Shown here: piece by piece, positions 53,864 to 63,367 of the stretch | Numbering within the stretch: position 1 is the stretch's first letter | Layout of the letters: the number at the start of each line of letters is the position of its first letter | Assembly (NCBI RefSeq): GCF_030068605.1 | Contig: NZ_JASJOU010000002.1 | Span: 1 to 64,000 of the forward strand | Origin: Xanthocytophaga agilis | Lineage (GTDB): Bacteria > Bacteroidota > Bacteroidia > Cytophagales > 172606-1 | Direction of reading: 5' to 3' | Length of the DNA: 64,000 bases | The notes under the pieces: model-generated | Databases searched by the model: none | Told to the model about the DNA's origin: nothing | The model's input: only the letters and a program-made list of their open reading frames with translations | Made by a program: the position numbers and the translations under genes

Positions 53864-56365
53864 ATGAAAAAATCACTTATTCTACTTTATGCAGTTATCA
53901 TTGGCTTTCAAGTCGCACTTGCACAGAAGAAGGCCTCAGGAACAGAATCTGCAGCTTCCTCACTATCATCTGCCACTCAGGGAGCTGAACGCATGGAGGG
54001 ATTTATTCCTTTTTACTGGGATGCTAAAAAAGGAAAGATATTTCTTGAGATTAGTCGCTTTGATACTGAGTTTTTATATTATCCATCCCTTGCTTCGGGT
54101 ATCGGATCAAATGATATTGGACTAGATCGTGGACGGCTGAGCCAAGAGCATGTCGTAAAATTTCAACGCAGCGGCAACAAAGTATTACTGATTGAATCTA
54201 ATTATGCATATAGAGCTATAAGTAAAGACCCATTGGAACAACAGGCAGTTACAGAATCATTTGCTCAGTCTGTACATTGGGGTTTTGAGGTGATGGCTGA
54301 AGAAAATGGTAAGGTGCTGGTTGATGCCACTAACTTCTTCATACAAGATGCAGCGGGTGCAGTTCAGGCAATTAGTCGCACCAAACAAGGTAATTTTCGA
54401 ATAGACCCATCCCGCTGTGCATTCTATCTACCTCACATAAAGAATTTTCCACAAAATACAGAAGTTGAGGCAACCATCACTTTAGTAGGAGATCAACCAG
54501 GCGGATACCTGCAGGAAGTAGTACCGACACCTACCATGGTAACAATGCGTCAACATTACTCTTTTGTTCAGTTACCAGAACTGGAAACGTATAAACCCAG
54601 AGTATTCGATCCACGTTCTGGCATGATTCCTATGCAGTATTTTGACTATGCCACTCCTGTAAGTGAACCCATTATTAAACGTTTTATCATCCGCCACCGA
54701 CTGGAGAAGAAAGACCCAACAGCAACAGTTAGTGAAGCCGTAAAGCCAATTGTATACTATATGGATCCAGGTGCTCCTGAACCTATCCGGTCAGCACTCA
54801 TGGAAGGAACAGCCTGGTGGAATCAAGCATTTGAAGCAGCAGGCTATAAAGATGCATTTCAGGTTAAGTTATTACCTGCAGATGCCGATCCTATGGATGT
54901 ACGTTACAATATTATTCAGTGGGTGCATCGTTCCACACGTGGCTGGTCATATGGAAGCAGCATTATTGACCCTCGTACAGGTGAAATATTGAAAGGTAAG
55001 GTAACTTTAGGTTCTCTGCGGGTTAGACAAGACTTCCTGATTGCTCAAGGTCTGGTAGCAGCCTATGAAGAAGGAAAGCCTGTGTCAGAAGCCATGATGA
55101 AAATGGCCCTTGCACGTTTACGCCAGCTAGCTGCCCATGAAGTAGGACATACATTAGGATTGCCTCACAATTATATTGCCAGTACCAACGACAGAGCCTC
55201 TGTAATGGATTATCCTCATCCATTGGTAGATATCAAAGGAAACAACCTGGAGTTATCGAATGCCTATGCAACTGGCATTGGAGAATGGGACAAGGTAGCC
55301 ATAAACTATGCCTATCAGGATTTTCCTAAAGGAACAGAGGAAAAAACTGCATTGGATAAGATTTTATCAGATTACATAAAGAAAGGTCTTTATTTCCTTA
55401 GTGACCAGGATGCCCGTCCAGAAGGCAGTGCACATCCAACTACTCACCTATGGGACAATGGAAAAAGCGCGGCAGAGGAATTAAATCGAATGATGCAGAT
55501 ACGAAAAATTGCATTGGATCATTTTTCAGAAAAGAAGATCCCTGTAGGTTCTCCGATGGCAACCCTGGAAGAGGTTCTTGTTCCGATGTATATGTTTCAT
55601 CGTTATCAAACTGAAGCCACAGCCAAAGTAATAGGTGGAGCTTTCTATACCTACGCAGCACGTGGTGATGGTCAGAAAATCTATGAACCTGTTTCAGCAT
55701 CTGACCAAAAGCAAGCCTTAACGGCGTTGTTAGCCACTATAAAGCCTGAAGCATTGGTAGTGCCAGATAAAGTTCTTAAGTTAATACCCCCTCGTGCATT
55801 TGGATACGATGCCAATCCGCGAGAGGTCTTTAAAGGACGTACAGGCCTGACATTTGATCCACTTGGACCAGCGGAAGCAGCAGCGGGCATGACATTACGG
55901 TTGTTATTTAATCCGGAACGGGCGTCCCGCCTGGTAAGCCAGCAAGCTATTGACTCATCTCTACCAAGCTTGGCAGACATTATAGAAAACACATATGCGG
56001 CAACCTGGAAAAGCAACACCCAAAATGGATATACAGGTGAAGTAAGCCGAATCGTAAATAATCTTGTCTTAAAGAATATTATACAATTAGCCGCCAACAA
56101 AAATATATCTGAACAAGCACGAGCTATTGCCAATCTGAAAGTTAATGAACTTAAAACCTGGCTTTCTGCTAGTGTCGGCAAACAGACAGATGTAAACTGG
56201 AAAGCCCATTATCTGTTTGCGTTGAATCAAATTAGTGAATACGAACAGAAAGGTGCCGAGTCCACAGTAGTTACACCACTAACACCTCCGGATGGAGCCC
56301 CTATCGATCCTGGTTATGAATGGCTGGATATGGATATGTGTAGTTGGGAAAATAGTTCCAGATAA
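53864..56365 (+). CDS. Zinc metalloprotease (DUF5117/DUF5118 type)
   Basis: 833 residues with a signal peptide (to about 20, 'QVALAQKKA'). A long N-terminal beta-rich region (DUF5118/DUF5117-like: 'GFIPFYWDAKKGKIFLEISR') precedes a metzincin-type zinc site HEVGHTLGLPHNY, with His425, Glu426, His429 and His435 as ligands, and a DUF5117-type C-terminus. Such proteins are secreted peptidases of unknown substrate in many Bacteroidota. A 27-bp stem terminator follows at its stop. Confidence 0.92.
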   Translation: MKKSLILLYAVIIGFQVALAQKKASGTESAASSLSSATQGAERMEGFIPFYWDAKKGKIFLEISRFDTEFLYYPSLASGIGSNDIGLDRGRLSQEHVVKFQRSGNKVLLIESNYAYRAISKDPLEQQAVTESFAQSVHWGFEVMAEENGKVLVDATNFFIQDAAGAVQAISRTKQGNFRIDPSRCAFYLPHIKNFPQNTEVEATITLVGDQPGGYLQEVVPTPTMVTMRQHYSFVQLPELETYKPRVFDPRSGMIPMQYFDYATPVSEPIIKRFIIRHRLEKKDPTATVSEAVKPIVYYMDPGAPEPIRSALMEGTAWWNQAFEAAGYKDAFQVKLLPADADPMDVRYNIIQWVHRSTRGWSYGSSIIDPRTGEILKGKVTLGSLRVRQDFLIAQGLVAAYEEGKPVSEAMMKMALARLRQLAAHEVGHTLGLPHNYIASTNDRASVMDYPHPLVDIKGNNLELSNAYATGIGEWDKVAINYAYQDFPKGTEEKTALDKILSDYIKKGLYFLSDQDARPEGSAHPTTHLWDNGKSAAEELNRMMQIRKIALDHFSEKKIPVGSPMATLEEVLVPMYMFHRYQTEATAKVIGGAFYTYAARGDGQKIYEPVSASDQKQALTALLATIKPEALVVPDKVLKLIPPRAFGYDANPREVFKGRTGLTFDPLGPAEAAAGMTLRLLFNPERASRLVSQQAIDSSLPSLADIIENTYAATWKSNTQNGYTGEVSRIVNNLVLKNIIQLAANKNISEQARAIANLKVNELKTWLSASVGKQTDVNWKAHYLFALNQISEYEQKGAESTVVTPLTPPDGAPIDPGYEWLDMDMCSWENSSR

Positions 56366-56420
56366 AAAGAAATTGCCAACCTGAATGAAGTAACTTCATT
56401 CAGGTTGGCAATTTCTTTTT
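56364..56420 (+). terminator. Very long stem terminator
   Basis: A perfect 27-bp inverted repeat (56364-56390 with 56394-56420) and a 3-base TAA loop, starting inside the protease stop codon and ending in TTTTT. Confidence 0.92.
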
Positions 56421-56540
56421 AGGCAAGACATCATAGTTAAGATTGTACAGCTATGGTTTGTGATCATTATAAATCCTGAATTACCATGATAACAATAGAT
56501 GTTCAGAATAACCTATTAACTCCAAACCAAACAATGTATT

Positions 56541-58199
56541 ATGAAAAGCTGTATTCGCCTCCTCTGTCTTTTGTTATGTGTACCCATGTGGGTCTCTGCC
56601 CAAAATCAGCCATCCATTTCTCCTGAAAAATTAGAAACATTAAAACAGGAACTGGTAACGGAAATTGACAAGAATGCCAAGTTTACTCAGGAAATGATAG
56701 ATATGGTATTCAGTTTTGGCGAACTAGGTTTCCAGGAAACTGAAACCTCCAAATACCTAACAGATATTCTTAAAAAGAACGGCTTTAGGATAGAGTATGG
56801 TATTTCAGGCGTTCCAACAGCATGGATTGCCAAATGGGGAACAGGAAAGCCTCTGATTGCTGTCGGTAGTGATATTGATTGTATTCCTAAGGCCTCACAA
56901 AAACCGGGTGTTGCCTATCATGATCCTGTTATTGAAGGAGCTCCAGGACATGGGGAAGGGCACAATTCAGGCGTTCCACTCAATATTACTTCTGTACTTG
57001 CCTTAAAGAAAATCATGGAACGTGAAAAAATTCCTGGCACCTTGATGCTTTGGCCTGGAGTAGCAGAAGAACAATTAGGAACTAAAGCTTTCTATATTCG
57101 GGATGGTTACTTCAAAGATGTAGATGCATGTATTTTCACACACGTAGATGACAACCTGGCGGTATCCTGGGGAGATGCAGGTTACAATGGAATGATATCT
57201 GTCAAGTTTACCTTTGAAGGACAAGCAGCTCATGCCGCAGGAGCACCCTGGCGAGGGAAAAGTGCACTGGATGCCGTAGAATTAATGAATATCGGATGGA
57301 ACTTTAAAAGAGAGCACCTTGAACCAACCCAACGTTCTCATTATGTGATTGTTGATGGGGGCGATCAGCCCAATGTTGTTCCGTCAAAGGCTTCTGTCTG
57401 GTACTACTTTAGAGAACGGACTTATCCCAAGATAAAATCACTCTATGATGCAGGCATCAAGATTGCAAACGGCGCAGCAATGATGACAGATACAAAGATG
57501 ACATATGAAGTAATGGGAAGTGCGTGGCCTGGACACTTCAATAAGCCTATTGCAGAAACAATGTATGAAAATATCAAACGCGTAGGCCTGCCAACCTGGA
57601 CTGAAGCAGATCAGATGCTGGCCAAAGCCAGCCAGAAAGAAATGAATGCTCCCAAAATTACAGGATTAGATACGAAACTGGATACCTTGGGAAAACCTGT
57701 TACATTCTCTTTGGGAGGAGGTTCAGACGATATTGCAGATATTTCATGGAGTTTACCTACAGTAGTGTTACGCTATCCATCCAATATGCCTGGTCTTCCT
57801 GGCCACCATTGGTCCAATGCCATTGCCATGGCAACTCCTATAGCACACAAAGGTGCTACCGCAGGAGCCAAAGCAGAGGCACTTACCTTGCTGGATATGC
57901 TTACAAAGCCTGAGATCATTACACAAGCTTGGGAGTATTACAACAAAGAACAAACCAAAGAGACCAAATACACGCCTTTAATATCAGATAAGGATAAACC
58001 TGCTATTCACCTGAATGAAAAGATTATGGCTCAGTATCGTCCCCAAATGAAAAAATACTATTACGATCCAACAAAATATAAAAGCTATCTGGAACAGTTG
58101 GGAATTAAATATCCTGTATTACGGGACGATCAGAAAGCAGCTATACAGTCAGAGTCAAAAGCGGCAGAAGCGTCTGGAAATAGCCCTAAAAATCCCTAA
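56541..58199 (+). CDS. M20-family amidohydrolase (AbgB-like)
   Basis: 552 residues with a signal peptide (to about 21, 'WVSAQ'). The peptidase M20 core has AVGSDIDCIPKAS, 'GHGEGHNSGVP', EEQLGTKAF and VDDNLAVSW, plus the lid domain and the closing 'LPGHHWSNAIAMATPIAHKG'. The closest remembered relatives are p-aminobenzoyl-glutamate hydrolase subunit B-like amidohydrolases, but the substrate cannot be fixed. Exported, in a run of exported peptide/amino-acid enzymes. Confidence 0.9.
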   Translation: MKSCIRLLCLLLCVPMWVSAQNQPSISPEKLETLKQELVTEIDKNAKFTQEMIDMVFSFGELGFQETETSKYLTDILKKNGFRIEYGISGVPTAWIAKWGTGKPLIAVGSDIDCIPKASQKPGVAYHDPVIEGAPGHGEGHNSGVPLNITSVLALKKIMEREKIPGTLMLWPGVAEEQLGTKAFYIRDGYFKDVDACIFTHVDDNLAVSWGDAGYNGMISVKFTFEGQAAHAAGAPWRGKSALDAVELMNIGWNFKREHLEPTQRSHYVIVDGGDQPNVVPSKASVWYYFRERTYPKIKSLYDAGIKIANGAAMMTDTKMTYEVMGSAWPGHFNKPIAETMYENIKRVGLPTWTEADQMLAKASQKEMNAPKITGLDTKLDTLGKPVTFSLGGGSDDIADISWSLPTVVLRYPSNMPGLPGHHWSNAIAMATPIAHKGATAGAKAEALTLLDMLTKPEIITQAWEYYNKEQTKETKYTPLISDKDKPAIHLNEKIMAQYRPQMKKYYYDPTKYKSYLEQLGIKYPVLRDDQKAAIQSESKAAEASGNSPKNP

Positions 58200-58226
58200 A
58201 TTGGCTCTAACCTGTAAGTAACTAAT

Positions 58227-58262
58227 AAAACTGTCTCTAAACCAGTGATAGAGACAGTTTTA
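58227..58262 (+). terminator. Terminator after M20 gene
   Basis: AAAACTGTCTCTA / TAGAGACAGTTTT stem with a 9-base loop. Confidence 0.85.
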
Positions 58263-58275
58263 CCTCTAAGTATTT

Positions 58276-58887
58276 ATGTATAAAAGCAGACTTTCATCTC
58301 TTATTTCTATAGGATTTATAATCCTTATTTTATTAGTATCCTGTAGAAGTACATCTATTCCAAAATCCACTATCTCAGAATCTGATTCTATAGCCTTAGC
58401 AGCCCCTCTGGTAGTAACACTCACAGCCCAGGATCTTACAGAAGATGGATCACAGGTTTCTTCTGGTAATGATGAGATAGAGTTATTATGCTATATAAGC
58501 TCAGACTCAGGAGCACACGTTCTATCTGTGATAAAAGATCTAACAATCTTTGATAAAAACACTGACAAGACCAAAACATATCTCTCCCACACAAACATTA
58601 GATCTTCAGATCAGCTTATTCTGCTGGTAATAGAGATTGATTCAGAAAGAAGTATATCAGAAATAGAAAGAGCAGTACAAAAACATTTAAAAGAAATTCT
58701 AACAGCATATCAATCCAGAAATTCAACACAGATTCAAAAATATTTGCAAGACGAAGATCTGTTAACACTGGAAATCATTCCAGTTAGTCTGCTAAAAGAT
58801 AAACCCCAGACTTTCCAGCTTAATGGGTTTCGTCTCTTTGATAAATATGCCTATCAGCTTGTAGTTAAAGTAAATAGTATTCCTTAA
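58276..58887 (+). CDS. Hypothetical lipoprotein
   Basis: 203 residues with a lipoprotein signal (ILLVSCRS, Cys23). The mature part has strands and one long helix (SISEIERAVQKHLKEILTAY). It matches no family I recognise. The gene lies 14 bp after a terminator, so it is transcribed on its own. Likely membrane-anchored. Confidence 0.65.
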   Translation: MYKSRLSSLISIGFIILILLVSCRSTSIPKSTISESDSIALAAPLVVTLTAQDLTEDGSQVSSGNDEIELLCYISSDSGAHVLSVIKDLTIFDKNTDKTKTYLSHTNIRSSDQLILLVIEIDSERSISEIERAVQKHLKEILTAYQSRNSTQIQKYLQDEDLLTLEIIPVSLLKDKPQTFQLNGFRLFDKYAYQLVVKVNSIP

Positions 58888-58891
58888 ATCC

Positions 58892-59395
58892 TTATTGAGA
58901 TACCTCTACAAACTCTGCATCCTCAAGGATATATATTAGTCGGTATGAGTCTGTTTCATTTAAAGTAAGTTTACCCTTTAGACGAATAGGCTTCTTTGTA
59001 TATTCGATTGGGTTTTTCATTTGAATCTCTGCCACAGACTCGGGGCCACCAATTCCACAGAAAAAGCAAGCCTCAACAGGAAGAGAAGAAAGCACAAAAT
59101 GATCCGCTTTGAATGCACCTTCAATACCATCCAATGGAATAATATAGCCTGGCAATATAACTGTTTTACCAGCTAAAGCCTTCGTTTCTGCACTGAATAC
59201 AGGTACACTAATATCTCCATAGGCGTCTTTTGTAGTCTTATAGGTAACTTTGGATAATGTTACCCATTCATTAGAAGTCAGGCGCTTTCCACCCTGTGCC
59301 ATAATAAATTCCGAATAGATACAAGTCAAAAGAAATACTACCATCCCAAAAAATACTCTTTTAAAAGAATTAAGCTGCAGATGAAGGTTTGTCAT
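58892..59395 (-). CDS. DUF3299-like exported protein
   Basis: 167 residues from the ATG at 59395; an in-frame Met 24 bases upstream adds residues before the hydrophobic segment and is less likely. The signal peptide ends 'FIMAQG'. The core ('ILPGYIIPLDG', 'FVLSSLPVEACFFCGIGGPE') fits the DUF3299 pattern of a conserved CFFCG cysteine pair, which could bind a metal or form a disulfide. Function unknown. Tail to tail with the 58276 lipoprotein. Confidence 0.8.
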   Translation of the reverse strand: MTNLHLQLNSFKRVFFGMVVFLLTCIYSEFIMAQGGKRLTSNEWVTLSKVTYKTTKDAYGDISVPVFSAETKALAGKTVILPGYIIPLDGIEGAFKADHFVLSSLPVEACFFCGIGGPESVAEIQMKNPIEYTKKPIRLKGKLTLNETDSYRLIYILEDAEFVEVSQ

Positions 59396-59419
59396 AATAG
59401 TATATGTTTTATCCAGCAA

Positions 59420-59988
59420 TAAATATATAGTTAGTATAAATATGAATATTGTAATTTTTAAATATAATTTTTTACTTAACTCATTTTGCTATAATATTAA
59501 ATTCGGCCTATTAATTTAAAATAAAAATTTAATACTAATTACAACAAAATATCACATATAAAATTTTGCATTTCACTTTAAAAATACAATATTAGCACTA
59601 TCAAATAAAATCAACTCGAATCAAACGAATTTCTCTCATAAGAGCCGCATGACAGAGATATGTTTGTAGTAATATAGAATGCACTTTATGCTATTTTGTG
59701 TATTCTCTCTATCAGTAATTACCTTTTTCTTTTAAGTCAGAAACTGTCCGGAAGTTATCCAACTTCTGTCAGTATATAACTCGGCTGGGCTTGCCGTATC
59801 GGGATATTGCGGCTCATTTCGGTTGGCAAGCCATAGTCGGGCATTAGGATAGTATACAAATAAGGAGCAACCCTATTCCCTGATTCTTACAATCAAACCA
59901 AACAAAAGCGCTTTTATGAGTAGCAAAGCATGATTACTGTTTATACTCATACTGCATTTCCTAAATCTTAAAAAACTTTTTGTTTCCT
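59420..59988. other. AT-rich leader region with a GC-rich structured patch
   Basis: The first ~320 bases are very AT-rich with no gene. From 59745 to 59840 the composition shifts to GC and shows stems GAAGTT-ATCC-AACTTC (59751-59766) and GGCTTGCC/GGCAAGCC (59788-59795 with 59825-59832). It may be a structured RNA leader of the aminotransferase gene; no known riboswitch class is recognised. Confidence 0.45.
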
Positions 59989-61131
59989 ATGCTTACTTCA
60001 TCTATCAATCGTCGGCAATGGCTTAAATTAGGAGCAATGTTTACTACAGGCGCAGCACTAGGTACGTCCTTGAATGCATCTGGCATGTCTCAACGCAAAA
60101 AATTCCTGGCAGATATTCCTGCTATTAAAGCCCGGTTGTCTGCCAATGAAAATCCATTTGGTCCTTCAGAAAAGGCAAAAAAGGCATTGATGCAAGCTGT
60201 TCCTGACAGTTATCTCTATCCCAGAGAGTCATTGATGCAATTACGAAAGCTTATTGCTCAGGAAGAAGGTGTAAGTGAAGATTCTATATTACTTGGAGCT
60301 GGATCAGGGGGGCTTCTTACAGGCACCGCCTTATACTTTGCATTCAAAGCAGGCTCAGATAGTCATATTTTATCAGGCGACCCTAGCTATATGCAGTTGG
60401 TACGTGCAGCTACTCAGGTAGGTTGTGGCTGGGAAAAAGTATCTTTAACAAAAGATTACGATTATGACTATGATTCCCTTTCAGCAAAGGTGACAGACAA
60501 AACATCGCTTGTTTATATCTGCAACCCCAATAATCCAACAGGTATTGTCTCCAACTCTCAGAAGCTTATGGCCTTTTGCGAATCTGTTTCTCCAAAGAAA
60601 CCCATCTTTATAGATGAAGCCTATATCGACTATGCAGATGATCCGAAAAAGACTACCATGATGGAATGTGTACGCAAAGGTCAGAATGTGCTGATTGCCC
60701 GCACATTTTCAAAAGTACATGGTTTTGCAGGACTACGTATCGGATATTTAGTGGCTAAACCTGAAACTATTAAAGAGATTAGCAAATTCACTCCTGGACC
60801 AAGTGCCATCAGTGCAACATCTGCACAGGCTGCTCTTGCCAGTTATCAGGATAAGGAATTTATCAAATATTCAATTGCAAAGAATAATGAATGTAAAGCA
60901 TTTCTCTACAAAGTTTTAAAAGAACAAGGATACAACTATTTACCATCAGCTACCAATTTTGTTTTCTTCCCTATTAAAATGGATGGTAAACGATTTTTAG
61001 AGGAAATGAGCAAACGTGGTGTTAGCATTCGTACAGAATGGCAATATGCAGGCCAAAACTGGTGCCGTGTAAGCCTTGGTACCATGGAACAGATGAAGAT
61101 GTTTGCAGATGCATTCAAAGAGATTGCATAA
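59989..61131 (+). CDS. Tat-exported HisC-like aminotransferase (copy 1)
   Basis: 380 residues from the ATG at 59989. A twin-arginine signal (SSINRRQWLKLGAMFTTGAA) is followed by a full-length class I/II PLP aminotransferase domain close to histidinol-phosphate aminotransferases. Seen: 'LSANENPFGPSEKAKKAL', 'YICNPNNPTG', 'FIDEAYIDYADD', and IARTFSKVHGFAGLRIGY with the Schiff-base Lys. Export of a PLP enzyme suggests an amino-acid-handling role in the periplasm, not histidine biosynthesis. It is a tandem paralogue of the gene at 61482 with the same signal type. Confidence 0.9.
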   Translation: MLTSSINRRQWLKLGAMFTTGAALGTSLNASGMSQRKKFLADIPAIKARLSANENPFGPSEKAKKALMQAVPDSYLYPRESLMQLRKLIAQEEGVSEDSILLGAGSGGLLTGTALYFAFKAGSDSHILSGDPSYMQLVRAATQVGCGWEKVSLTKDYDYDYDSLSAKVTDKTSLVYICNPNNPTGIVSNSQKLMAFCESVSPKKPIFIDEAYIDYADDPKKTTMMECVRKGQNVLIARTFSKVHGFAGLRIGYLVAKPETIKEISKFTPGPSAISATSAQAALASYQDKEFIKYSIAKNNECKAFLYKVLKEQGYNYLPSATNFVFFPIKMDGKRFLEEMSKRGVSIRTEWQYAGQNWCRVSLGTMEQMKMFADAFKEIA

Positions 61132-61481
61132 TAAAGTAAATCCGTGTTATTATAGATTATAACAAGATAACAATAGATAAGCCCATGAATAGCACATTCG
61201 CTCTCATTCATGGGCTTATGTGCTTAAACACACATACAAAAAGCTTTACTAACTATAAGGTTCTCTTATTTCACTATTAACAATAGTCACACACTATCAC
61301 ACACAAACTCTATCAAAATAGTATACTACTCATCACACAAACAACAAAATAATATTTCGCATTTCAATATCAGAATTTGGGCATTGTTTCGAATTGCAGT
61401 ATTTTTGATTGTTTCGGAGATTGTCTATAATATTCTTGCATTTCCATAAACCAAACCTAAATCAAAACATCCTAAAACCAT
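61132..61481. other. Intergenic region between aminotransferase paralogues
   Basis: A hairpin ATAAGCCCATGAAT / ATTCATGGGCTTAT lies at 61177-61219 without a T run; the rest is AT-rich promoter-like DNA. Confidence 0.5.
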
Positions 61482-62642
61482 ATGTCTGCATCATTTACCC
61501 GACGTGATTGGCTAAAAGCCAGTGTTGCTCTCACTGCTGGTGCTGCGTTTAGTGGCATCACTCCTCAAGAAGTTGCAGCAGCTACGGCTGATTTTCGTCG
61601 TCTTCGAATGAGTCGTGAAGCACAAATCGCGGCTGACATGCCAGTTATTAAAGCTAGGCTATTTGCGAATGAAAATCCCTGGGGACCTTCAGAGAAGGTA
61701 AAGAATGCTATTACAGGTGCACTAAACGATAGCTATATGTATCCGTTTATGGCGCAACGCCAGTTTGTACAGATGATAGCAAAAGAAGAAGGTATTACAC
61801 CTGATCATATTATAGTGGGTGCAGGTTCTAGCGAGATGTTAATGGCTGCAGCTATGTATTATAGTAAAAAAGGGGGTGACATTATCTCTGCAGATCCAAC
61901 GTATGATTATTTAATGGAAATGGCAGCAGGCTGGGGCGCCAACTGGGTGAAAGTTCCTTTAACTAAAGACTATACACATGATTTGGATGCAATGGAAAAA
62001 CGTGTAGGCTCCAATACCCGCCTTATGTATGTTTGTAACCCCAACAATCCTACAGGTACTATTGTACAGACTGAAAAACTTCGGTCATTCTGTGAATCAG
62101 TTTCCCGTAAAGTACCTGTATTTATAGATGAGGCATATATTGACTATCTTGGCGATATAAAACAACATTCCATGGTAGAGTGTGTACGTAAAGGACAGAA
62201 TGTAATTGTTGCTCGCACTTTCTCAAAAGTACATGGTTTTGCAGGATTACGCGTTGGATATCTGATAGCCAAACCTGAAATCATAAAAGAACTGGAAAAA
62301 TTGTATACAGGAGGGATGGATATGTCTTCGTTATCAATACAAGGGGCAATGGTTAGCTATCAGGATAAAGAATTTCCAAAGCAGGTGGTACAGAAAACAA
62401 CACAATCCCGAGAGTTCTTATACAAGACATTAAAAGATGAAGGATATGAATATGTGCCATCCTATGCCAACTTCGTTATCTTTCCAGTAAAAATGGATGC
62501 CAAAAAATTTACAGAAGAAATGATGAAGCGAGGAGTAGGTGTACGTAACTGGCAGTTCAATAACAAGCAATGGTGCCGTATCAGTATTGGTACTATGGAA
62601 CAAATGCAAATCTTTGCACAAGCCTTCAAGGAGATCAGTTAG
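61482..62642 (+). CDS. Tat-exported HisC-like aminotransferase (copy 2)
   Basis: 386 residues with a twin-arginine signal (SFTRRDWLKASVALTAGAAF) and the same PLP domain as the upstream copy: 'LFANENPWGPSEKVKNAI', 'YVCNPNNPTG', 'FIDEAYIDYLGD' and IVARTFSKVHGFAGLRVGYL. The two are clear tandem duplicates that have diverged. Substrate unknown; likely periplasmic. A perfect 20-bp hairpin terminator follows. Confidence 0.9.
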   Translation: MSASFTRRDWLKASVALTAGAAFSGITPQEVAAATADFRRLRMSREAQIAADMPVIKARLFANENPWGPSEKVKNAITGALNDSYMYPFMAQRQFVQMIAKEEGITPDHIIVGAGSSEMLMAAAMYYSKKGGDIISADPTYDYLMEMAAGWGANWVKVPLTKDYTHDLDAMEKRVGSNTRLMYVCNPNNPTGTIVQTEKLRSFCESVSRKVPVFIDEAYIDYLGDIKQHSMVECVRKGQNVIVARTFSKVHGFAGLRVGYLIAKPEIIKELEKLYTGGMDMSSLSIQGAMVSYQDKEFPKQVVQKTTQSREFLYKTLKDEGYEYVPSYANFVIFPVKMDAKKFTEEMMKRGVGVRNWQFNNKQWCRISIGTMEQMQIFAQAFKEIS

Positions 62643-62643
62643 T

Positions 62644-62689
62644 AATTACAAAAATCCCCTGTTGTGTGTAACAGGGGATTTTTGTAATT
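62644..62689. terminator. Bidirectional terminator
   Basis: A perfect 20-bp stem (AATTACAAAAATCCCCTGTT with its complement) and a 6-base loop between the aminotransferase and the convergent DUF1684 gene. Confidence 0.92.
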
Positions 62690-63305
62690 ACCGTTTTGCA
62701 AAGTCTTTTTCCCCTGCCTTGATAGGGATATCCAAAAAGTTCTGAGCTGGAGGGATAGGACAAGAATAATTGGCATTGTATGTACAAAATGGATTATAGG
62801 CAAAATTAAAATCTATAACAACCTTTGCTTTTTCCTCTTTCCAGTCTATATCCAGATATCGTCCCCCACCATATGTATCAAACCCATTCGTTTTGTCATT
62901 GAAAGGCAAAAACAACCGATTCTTATCGCCATCATCACTCGATTTTAAAAGAAGTAATTTGTGTTGCTTCCCTCCTAACTGAAAAATAGCATAAGCATAC
63001 CGAATCATATATTCTGTTGTCCCATCTGTACGTCCTACTCTTAAACGAGTGGTATCTTTGATCAGATTTATATCTGCGTTGATCCTAAATGCCTGATCTG
63101 GAGGAAAGTAATTGAGTTTAGTAAACACCTCTTTGTTTTGGATGGGCGAGTCAGGTGACTCTTTAAAAAACTCATCTTTTTCAACACGGAACTTAATGAG
63201 TTCACTTATATAAGAGTCTTTCTTGCCTGTAAAGACAAATGTATATACCAGTACAAGTACTACAATAGCAACAACGCCAAAGAAATATATTTTACCTGCA
63301 TTCAT
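62688..63305 (-). CDS. DUF1684 protein
   Basis: 205 residues from the ATG at 63305; a Met six codons upstream is also in frame. After an N-terminal membrane anchor (YFFGVVAIVVLVLVYTFVF) the DUF1684 core follows, with 'LNYFPPDQAFRINADINLI', 'YGGGRYLDIDW' and the cysteine-bearing YNPFCTYNANYSCPIPPAQN. DUF1684 proteins are common in Bacteroidota and of unknown function. Tethered in the periplasm. Confidence 0.88.
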   Translation of the reverse strand: MNAGKIYFFGVVAIVVLVLVYTFVFTGKKDSYISELIKFRVEKDEFFKESPDSPIQNKEVFTKLNYFPPDQAFRINADINLIKDTTRLRVGRTDGTTEYMIRYAYAIFQLGGKQHKLLLLKSSDDGDKNRLFLPFNDKTNGFDTYGGGRYLDIDWKEEKAKVVIDFNFAYNPFCTYNANYSCPIPPAQNFLDIPIKAGEKDFAKR

Positions 63306-63367
63306 AGATTCATTTTTCTGCAATGATACAAATGAATTTCATATGATAACATTTGCTAAAAATAATG

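Noticed and set aside
55681-56181. 166-codon minus-strand frame inside the protease gene
   Set aside because: The metalloprotease on the plus strand has clear domains and motifs; this is a shadow.
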